DNA of 9,995 bases. Origin: an uncultured Eubacterium sp. GTDB lineage: Bacteria; Bacillota; Clostridia; Lachnospirales; Lachnospiraceae. The position numbers and the translations under genes are program-made. Where the stretch lies: positions 1-9,995 of the forward strand of contig NZ_CAKRAS010000082.1 of the NCBI RefSeq assembly GCF_934295145.1, in the 5' to 3' direction. Below are positions 5,318-9,995 of this stretch, piece by piece. Under the pieces are notes generated by a model. That model was not told the DNA's origin. It saw only the letters and a list, made by a program, of their open reading frames with translations, and searched no databases. Every line of letters begins with the position of its first letter. Positions within the stretch are counted from its first letter, which is position 1.

Positions 5318-6211
5318 ATGGATACAGCGAGATATCAGGCATTTCTGATGGCGGCAGAAACCGGAAGCATCAAAAATGCAGCAGAGGAGCTGGGATATAC
5401 ACCATCTGGTGTCAGTCAGCTGATCAAAGCGTTGGAGGAGGAACTTGGATTTACACTTCTTTATCGAAGTAAAAAAGGGGTAAGCCTGACACAGGAAGGG
5501 CGCAGGCTGCGACCAACGATTCGTGAGATTCTGGAGTCGGAAAGCCGATTATTTCAGACAGCTTCTGAAATGCGGGGATTATCCATTGGTAATATCAACA
5601 TTGCAGCATATCAGTGTCTGGCAGCAGTGTGGATGCCGTCACTGATCAGTGGATTTCAGAAAAAATACCCAAATATACGTATTCAGCTTTTTGAGGGCAC
5701 GCAGCAGGATATTTTACAGTATCTGGATGATCGAACAGTAAACCTGGCATTTTTTAACTGTTCGGATACGAAAAATTATGACTGGCTGCCACTGATGAAA
5801 GACCGTATGGTGGCGGTTCTTCCGACGAATCATCCTATGGCAAAAAATGAATTATTTCCAGTGGAGGCATGCCGTTATGAACGTTTTATTATGCCGGAGC
5901 ATGGACAGGATCAAGATGTATTTGACATGTTGGACGAAGTAAATGTCAAACCGGATGTATATTTGTCTACATTTGATTCATTTACCGCGATTGCCATGAT
6001 TGAAAAGGGACTTGGAATCAGCATTATGAATGAGATCAGTATTCCGACCAGAACAAGCAGAGATATTGTGACACTTCCGACAGTACCTGAGCATTACATT
6101 GAAATGGGAATTGCATTACCATCTATTGCGCAGGCTTCTCCTGCAGTGAAGAAGTTTATTTCTTATGCAGTGGAATCAGGAATCTGCAGTGCAAATCCAG
6201 TGAGAGTTTAA
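5318..6211 (+). CDS. LysR-family transcriptional regulator
   Basis: This is a 297-residue LysR-type regulator of normal family length. The N-terminal winged helix-turn-helix covers about residues 1-60: SIKNAAEELGYTPSGVSQLI (17-36) forms the recognition region, followed by the LTQEGRRL wing (57-64). A linker helix (about 65-88) leads to the periplasmic-binding-protein-like effector domain (about 90-290), including KYPNIRIQLFEGTQQDIL (116-133), which is typical of subdomain I. Such proteins bind DNA as tetramers and respond to a small ligand, unidentified here. The gene is divergent from the 68-aa protein gene and shares with it a region holding a T-N11-A palindrome, so control of itself and that gene is likely. 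It is convergent with the alcohol dehydrogenase gene, with only 10 bp between the stop codons. No clear promoter for it is visible. Confidence 0.95.
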   Translation: MDTARYQAFLMAAETGSIKNAAEELGYTPSGVSQLIKALEEELGFTLLYRSKKGVSLTQEGRRLRPTIREILESESRLFQTASEMRGLSIGNINIAAYQCLAAVWMPSLISGFQKKYPNIRIQLFEGTQQDILQYLDDRTVNLAFFNCSDTKNYDWLPLMKDRMVAVLPTNHPMAKNELFPVEACRYERFIMPEHGQDQDVFDMLDEVNVKPDVYLSTFDSFTAIAMIEKGLGISIMNEISIPTRTSRDIVTLPTVPEHYIEMGIALPSIAQASPAVKKFISYAVESGICSANPVRV

Positions 6212-6221
6212 ATTTATATAT

Positions 6222-7256
6222 TTAACATTTTATTGCCACTTTGATTACGCCGTCTCTTTTATTTTCAAAAAGTTCATAGGCTTCTTCAATTCTGCCAAGT
6301 GGATAGGTGTGTGTGATCAGCGCTTCTGTATTGATCTTGCCTTCGGCTATTAGCTCCAGCGTTTCTTCACAATCGCAGCCATCCACTCCTCCTGTTTTAA
6401 ATGTAAGATTCTTGCCGTACATATCTGGCAGTGGTAAGGTCTGGGCTCTATCATAAAGAGCCACTACCGTCACAATTGCATTTGGTCTTGCGCATTCCCA
6501 TGCCAGTCGAAAAGTAGATTCTGCTCCTGCAACTTCAAGAACAACATCCGCGCCACCATGATCGCTGTTTGTCTGTACAAAATCAAAACATTCTTCCGGA
6601 GAAACTGTAAGAACCTCCGGATAATGTTTTCTAATGAAATGCATACGATTTTCGTCTTTTTCACACATGATGATCCGTTTTGGATTCTTTAGCATAACGG
6701 ACAGTAAGGTACAGATACCTGTAGGTCCGGCTCCAATGATCAGTACGGTGTCATCCTCTGTAATCTCAGAAATACGTGCTGCCCAATAACCGGTAGCAAG
6801 AACATCTCCTATAAATAAAGCCTGTCTGTCTGTAACTTTATCCGGAATCTTATTCAGTCCCTGGTCTGCAAATGGTACGCGGACATATTCTGCCTGACCG
6901 CCATCAATACGGCAGCCAAGAGCCCAGCCGCCATTTTGATCGATGCAGTTATTTACATACCCTTTCTTGCAGAAAAAACATTCTCCGCAAAAAGTTTCTA
7001 CATTTACTGTCACACGGTCTCCAGGCTTCACTTTCGTTACAGCACGTCCAACTTCTTCCACGATTCCAACCATCTCATGGCCGACTGTAATGCCCGGAAC
7101 TGCTTTTGGAACGCTTCCGTGCTTAATGTGAAGGTCACTGGAACAAATGCTTGCAAGTGTCACCTTTACAATGGCATCCCTTTCATGCATCAGCACCGGT
7201 TTCGGTTTTTCTATTAATTCAAATTTCCCTTTTGAAACATATGTATAAGTCTTCAT
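6222..7256 (-). CDS. Zinc-dependent medium-chain alcohol dehydrogenase
   Basis: This 344-residue cytoplasmic oxidoreductase of the medium-chain dehydrogenase family interconverts an alcohol or polyol with an aldehyde or ketone. Catalytic zinc ligands are C38, H60-E61 (in the GHE motif) and probably D151. The structural-zinc cysteines C90, C93, C96 and C104 are all present. The GroES-like fold is followed by a Rossmann nucleotide-binding domain with GAGPTG (175-180). An acidic E199 at the end of the second strand (CEKDENR) suggests NAD(H) rather than NADP(H). Length and motifs are complete, so it should be active. The substrate cannot be read from sequence; secondary alcohols, threonine, sorbitol or butanediol are possible. 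The SD is weak (GGGG, 5 nt before the ATG). It lies 73 bp downstream of the TraX-like gene on the same strand and could be co-transcribed with it. No convincing promoter was seen in the gap. Confidence 0.93.
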   Translation of the reverse strand: MKTYTYVSKGKFELIEKPKPVLMHERDAIVKVTLASICSSDLHIKHGSVPKAVPGITVGHEMVGIVEEVGRAVTKVKPGDRVTVNVETFCGECFFCKKGYVNNCIDQNGGWALGCRIDGGQAEYVRVPFADQGLNKIPDKVTDRQALFIGDVLATGYWAARISEITEDDTVLIIGAGPTGICTLLSVMLKNPKRIIMCEKDENRMHFIRKHYPEVLTVSPEECFDFVQTNSDHGGADVVLEVAGAESTFRLAWECARPNAIVTVVALYDRAQTLPLPDMYGKNLTFKTGGVDGCDCEETLELIAEGKINTEALITHTYPLGRIEEAYELFENKRDGVIKVAIKC

Positions 7257-7329
7257 TTTTTCCCCATTATTTTCTTATAATTTTCGCTACACTGGATTTT
7301 AAATATTATCGTTTTCCGTTCTTGAATTA

Positions 7330-8073
7330 TTATCGAATGTTCCATTGCCAAATAATAAACAAGATAAGAAGATGCGCCGGATAAAAAGCATAGCAGAAAT
7401 ATTTGAACCATTTGCTATGGTATCCCTGCTTTTCATTATATAACCAGATTGGAATAAGCGCCAACAGTGCAAAGCTTTGTTGTGCAATCTCAAAATGATG
7501 TCCCAGGATAGTTACCGGATAATACAGATCCCCAAGCATAATTACATTCAAATAGTACATTCCGGCAAACTGTGCCACAAAAGAAACCCATGTTTTTTTT
7601 CGGAAAAAGTAAAAAAGCAATACTGTCAGTATTCCCGCTGCATTGTAATCTACCATGGTTATGATTCCAAGCAGATAATCTGTCAAAAGCACAAGACAAA
7701 CTACAAGAAGCAGTATCCATTTCTTTTGTGTCTTTTTTGCTTTTTCAATAATCTGTATCGATACCAGACCTAATAGAAATGTCCATAGTACGTTTTGATG
7801 AAACGGGTAAAATACAGAACTTCCCATAATCAAGTTAAATGGTATTTCTGAAATTAAAGCAAATAGAAAAAGACGCTGCATATACTTTTTGATATTTGAA
7901 GTATAATAGCATCCTTCTGCAATCATAAATGCAAAGATTGGAAATGCCAGTCTTCCTATGCATGTCAGCCATTCCTGTGCCGGAAATAGTGTCGCCCATA
8001 AATGATCGCATAGCATAAATAACATTGCTAAAATATGCAGTGTAAATGAATTAATTCCTCTTTTTTTCTCCAT
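7330..8073 (-). CDS. TraX-family integral membrane protein
   Basis: This 247-residue polytopic membrane protein has about seven to eight hydrophobic segments (around 11-30, 38-56, 66-83, 93-110, 118-137, 145-157, 163-183, 198-212 and 226-243). Diagnostic TraX stretches are GRLAFPIFAFMIAEG (40-54), SEIPFNL (75-81), NVLWTFLLGL (94-103) and FYPAHLLILF (230-239). TraX of the F plasmid acetylates pilin, but chromosomal Firmicute relatives such as this have no established role and are usually unlinked to conjugation genes, as here; an acyltransferase-like function is only inferred. The start at 8073 is chosen because GGAGAA lies about 6-7 nt upstream. A longer in-frame reading from 8169 would translate most of the extragenic repeat (8093-8156) and is rejected. 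Confidence 0.88.
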   Translation of the reverse strand: MEKKRGINSFTLHILAMLFMLCDHLWATLFPAQEWLTCIGRLAFPIFAFMIAEGCYYTSNIKKYMQRLFLFALISEIPFNLIMGSSVFYPFHQNVLWTFLLGLVSIQIIEKAKKTQKKWILLLVVCLVLLTDYLLGIITMVDYNAAGILTVLLFYFFRKKTWVSFVAQFAGMYYLNVIMLGDLYYPVTILGHHFEIAQQSFALLALIPIWLYNEKQGYHSKWFKYFCYAFYPAHLLILFIIWQWNIR

Positions 8074-8092
8074 ATATTCTTCTCCGTCTATC

Positions 8093-8156
8093 CAATAAAT
8101 TTGCCGTTCGTCAAGAGTGAGCAAGCTCTCTCTGACTCGCTTGCACTCATTATATC
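8093..8156. repeat. Extragenic palindromic repeat, copy 1
   Basis: It begins CAATAAATTTGCCGTTCGTC and ends CGCTTGCACTCATTATATC. Between these is a stem of GTCA, GAG and GAGC (8110-8122) pairing with GCTC, CTC and TGAC (8125-8136), with one T/T mismatch and one bulged A. It lies between the MATE and TraX-like genes, 78 bp from a second copy. No T run follows on the minus strand, so it is not a classical terminator. Confidence 0.85.
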
Positions 8157-8170
8157 GTGATTTCATCACT

Positions 8171-8230
8171 CAATAAATTCGCCGTTCGTCAATCATGCAA
8201 GCATGTTGACTCTCTTGCGCTCATTATATC
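8171..8230. repeat. Extragenic palindromic repeat, copy 2
   Basis: It begins CAATAAATTCGCCGTTCGTC and ends CTTGCGCTCATTATATC, nearly identical to copy 1 at both flanks. The central stem is different: GTCAA and CATGC (8188-8198) pair with GCATG and TTGAC (8201-8210), with one bulged T. The flanks are conserved and the stem has changed with pairing kept, as expected of a mobile or structured extragenic repeat family. Confidence 0.85.
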
Positions 8231-8278
8231 ATATAAATACATTTTATCATCTTTTGATGTCGAATAACCATTATTACA

Positions 8279-9604
8279 TTAAAAACATTTTGATGATCTT
8301 CTGAGAGCCACATAAGATATTAAAAAGTTTGCGAGCCAACCAGCTGGTACTGCCAGCCAGACAAATGAAATGCCAAAACGCGGTGCAAAAATCAAAGCAA
8401 CGGACAGACGAATCGTGAGGTTCACCATGTTTGCAATGAGGAATGGACGCATGATTCCAAGTCCACGAAGAACTCCGTCTGTTGCCATCTTAATCCCCAT
8501 GAAGATGAAGAAATAGCCCAGCCATCTCATATAATCTCCAGACACCTGATATGCTAAAGCAGTTCCATCTTTACCAAGAAATAATGTAGAAATTTGAGTG
8601 TGCAGTGTTTCAATGACTATGAAAGCAATGACTGCAAAACACAAATCTAACACTAATGCAGCATGATACCCTTTTTTGATACGTTCGATTTTCTTTGCCC
8701 CAAGATTTTGGGAAACATACGGTGAAACTGCATTTCCGATAGATACAAATATCAGTGAAAAAACATTTTCTACCCTCATCGTTGCAGCATACCCTGCGAG
8801 CGCCTGTGTACCGAAGGGATTTACAACTGCCTGCACGATCATCATACCGATAGATACTGTAGACTGTTGGAGAACTGAAGGAACAGTAATCCGAAGCATG
8901 GAATGCAGCTCCCGACAGTCAAATCGGCGAAAGGAGCTCTTATACTGTCGCATCCGATGGAAGAAAATGAAAAGCGAAAACACAGCGGAAATTCCCTGTG
9001 CTATAAGAGTCGCAAGGGCGGCACCAAACACACCGAGACCAAGGCCAGCTACCATCCAAAGATCCATAAAAATATTTAAGATTGACGAGAATATCAGGAG
9101 TCCTAGTGGAATTTTTGATTCGCCTATGGAAGTGAACATCGTTGAAAGAATATTGTACATAAACAAAAATGGAAAGCCTACAAAGTAGACCCGCAGATAT
9201 AATACTGCACTATCCAGTATATCGCCAGGAGTTTGTAATGCACTCATCATCAAATGAGAACAGCAAAATCCAAAAATACCAAGGACTATGCTTAGAATTA
9301 AAAAGCTAAGCAAGGATGTTGACACGATGGTTTTCATTTTTCCATATTCCCTGGCACCAAAATAACGGCTCACGAGCACACCGGCACCGATACCGGCTCC
9401 CAAAGCCACACAAATGAAAACATTAGTTAATGCTGCGCAGGCACCGACAGCTGCAAGTGCGGAGGAACCAACAAATTGTCCGACGATAATGGAGTCAGCC
9501 ATATTATATATTTGCTGAAAAAAACTTCCGAGAATTATTGGAATTGCAAAAACAGTCAGCGCTTTTAGAGGCGCGTCTGTGATTAAATATTCATCTTTTG
9601 ACAT
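8279..9604 (-). CDS. MATE-family multidrug/toxic-compound exporter
   Basis: This 441-residue inner-membrane transporter has the size and pattern of a NorM/DinF-type MATE protein with 12 transmembrane segments in two related bundles. Family marks include FFQQIYNMADSIIVGQFVG (28-46, N-terminal helix with Q and D), GVLVSRYFGA (75-84), SILNIFMDLWMV (174-185, conserved N and D), LQQSTVSIG (245-253), SQNLGA (298-303) and VLRGLG (378-383). Such proteins export cationic drugs, dyes or metabolites using a Na+ or H+ gradient; the substrate here is unknown. An AAGGA SD lies about 8 nt before the ATG at 9604. A longer frame from 9646 runs through a GC-rich hairpin and lacks a good SD. It is 71 bp downstream of the flavodoxin-like gene on the same strand, suggesting an operon. 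Confidence 0.93.
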   Translation of the reverse strand: MSKDEYLITDAPLKALTVFAIPIILGSFFQQIYNMADSIIVGQFVGSSALAAVGACAALTNVFICVALGAGIGAGVLVSRYFGAREYGKMKTIVSTSLLSFLILSIVLGIFGFCCSHLMMSALQTPGDILDSAVLYLRVYFVGFPFLFMYNILSTMFTSIGESKIPLGLLIFSSILNIFMDLWMVAGLGLGVFGAALATLIAQGISAVFSLFIFFHRMRQYKSSFRRFDCRELHSMLRITVPSVLQQSTVSIGMMIVQAVVNPFGTQALAGYAATMRVENVFSLIFVSIGNAVSPYVSQNLGAKKIERIKKGYHAALVLDLCFAVIAFIVIETLHTQISTLFLGKDGTALAYQVSGDYMRWLGYFFIFMGIKMATDGVLRGLGIMRPFLIANMVNLTIRLSVALIFAPRFGISFVWLAVPAGWLANFLISYVALRRSSKCF

Positions 9605-9628
9605 AATTATATCCTTCCGGTGTTTCTT

Positions 9629-9646
9629 GTGCACCTTGTGGCGCAC
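9629..9646 (-). other. Short GC-rich hairpin between the flavoprotein and MATE genes
   Basis: In minus-strand RNA, GUGCGCC (9646-9640) pairs with GGUGCAC (9635-9629) over 7 bp including one G-U pair, around a 4-nt ACAA loop. No U run follows, so it is not an obvious terminator. It may limit read-through or affect translation of the exporter gene. Confidence 0.45.
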
Positions 9647-9675
9647 GCTTCTAATGGGTAAAAGTCCATAATACT

Positions 9676-9995
9676 TTAAATAGAATATCCCATATCGTAG
9701 GCTTCTTGAAAAATACTTTGATCCTTAACCAATCCAGCATCCATCACGTTTGCTGCATATATCTTTCCCGCAATCTTGTATTCTTCCAGATGCTCTACAA
9801 AACCATTCAGATCACCAAGCGATCTTTCAATAATGTCCTCACCCAGACCAGCTGATATAATATAGTAAACTTCTTTTTTTCCAAGATGCTGCCAGATTGG
9901 ATAAGTACGGTCGATAAAGGTCTTCATCTGGGCACTGATTCCATAAAAATAAACCGGAGTAGCCAGTACAAGTACATCTGCTTTCTGAAACATTT
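9676..9995 (-). CDS. Flavodoxin-fold NAD(P)H:FMN reductase-like protein, N-terminus beyond the right edge
   Basis: The last 105 or so residues are present; the reading frame is open to the window edge, so the true start lies outside (relatives are about 170-200 residues). The stretch ADVLVLATPVYFYGISAQMK (5-24), followed by TFIDR, is the FMN-binding loop characteristic of NADPH-dependent FMN reductases and iron-sulfur flavoproteins of anaerobes. The rest (KKEVYYIISAG, 39-49) fits the next strand of the fold. It probably catalyses flavin or quinone reduction in the cytoplasm. Any N-terminal cysteine motif that would separate the iron-sulfur from the simple flavoproteins is out of view. It is followed at 71 bp by the MATE gene. 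Confidence 0.85.
   Translation of the reverse strand, partial: MFQKADVLVLATPVYFYGISAQMKTFIDRTYPIWQHLGKKEVYYIISAGLGEDIIERSLGDLNGFVEHLEEYKIAGKIYAANVMDAGLVKDQSIFQEAYDMGYSI

Noticed and set aside
8074..8169. Longer TraX-like protein starting at 8169
   Set aside because: The added residues would be translated from the extragenic repeat at 8093-8156. A proper SD precedes the 8073 ATG.
8676..9188. Plus-strand 170-codon frame antisense to the MATE gene
   Set aside because: It is a shadow of the conserved exporter gene with no SD or recognisable protein features.
9605..9646. Longer MATE protein starting at 9646
   Set aside because: The extension is highly basic, passes through the hairpin at 9629-9646 and lacks an SD. 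The ATG at 9604 has AAGGA in place.

Overview
The window reads as a chromosomal segment of a low-GC, anaerobic, Gram-positive gut-type Firmicute, most likely a Clostridia/Lachnospiraceae member. The basis is AT-rich intergenic DNA, strong AAGGAGG/AGGAGG Shine-Dalgarno (SD) sequences, sigma-A-like promoters (TTTACA-17-TATAAT), a corrinoid methyltransferase-type protein, and the style of the MATE, TraX-like and zinc alcohol dehydrogenase proteins. Genus-level placement is not possible from the sequence alone.

Layout from left to right. Positions 1-273 hold a tandem array of a 49-bp unit (five full copies plus a partial one), and a degenerate outlying copy lies at about 340-376. The array runs off the left edge. 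It resembles subterminal transposase-binding repeats of a transposon end, but no transposase is visible. A large SWIM/SNF2 helicase-like ATPase gene (403-3738, minus) ends just inside it.

The central block holds an orphan corrinoid protein gene (3918-4553, minus) with its own promoter, structured leader and terminator. Upstream of it is a 68-residue protein of unknown function (4900-5106, minus), also with its own promoter, SD and terminator. Divergent from the small gene is a LysR-family regulator (5318-6211, plus). The intergenic region between them contains two inverted repeats: a compact T-N11-A palindrome typical of LysR sites, and a 43-bp inverted repeat just before the regulator's SD. 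The natural working model is that the LysR protein controls itself and the small gene, and perhaps the corrinoid gene. No methyltransferase partner or corrinoid-activating protein is in view.

The right half carries minus-strand genes. They are a zinc-dependent medium-chain alcohol dehydrogenase (6222-7256, convergent with the LysR gene by 10 bp), a TraX-family membrane protein (7330-8073), a MATE-family exporter (8279-9604) and the 3' part of a flavodoxin-fold NAD(P)H/FMN reductase-like gene cut by the right edge (9676-9995). Between the TraX-like and MATE genes lie two tandem copies of a roughly 60-bp extragenic repeat. Their central stems differ in sequence but keep base pairing.

Nothing in the window is an obvious defence island or complete mobile element. 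The parts most worth follow-up are the left-edge repeat array, the LysR / 68-aa protein / orphan corrinoid protein cluster with its structured leaders, and the paired extragenic repeats.
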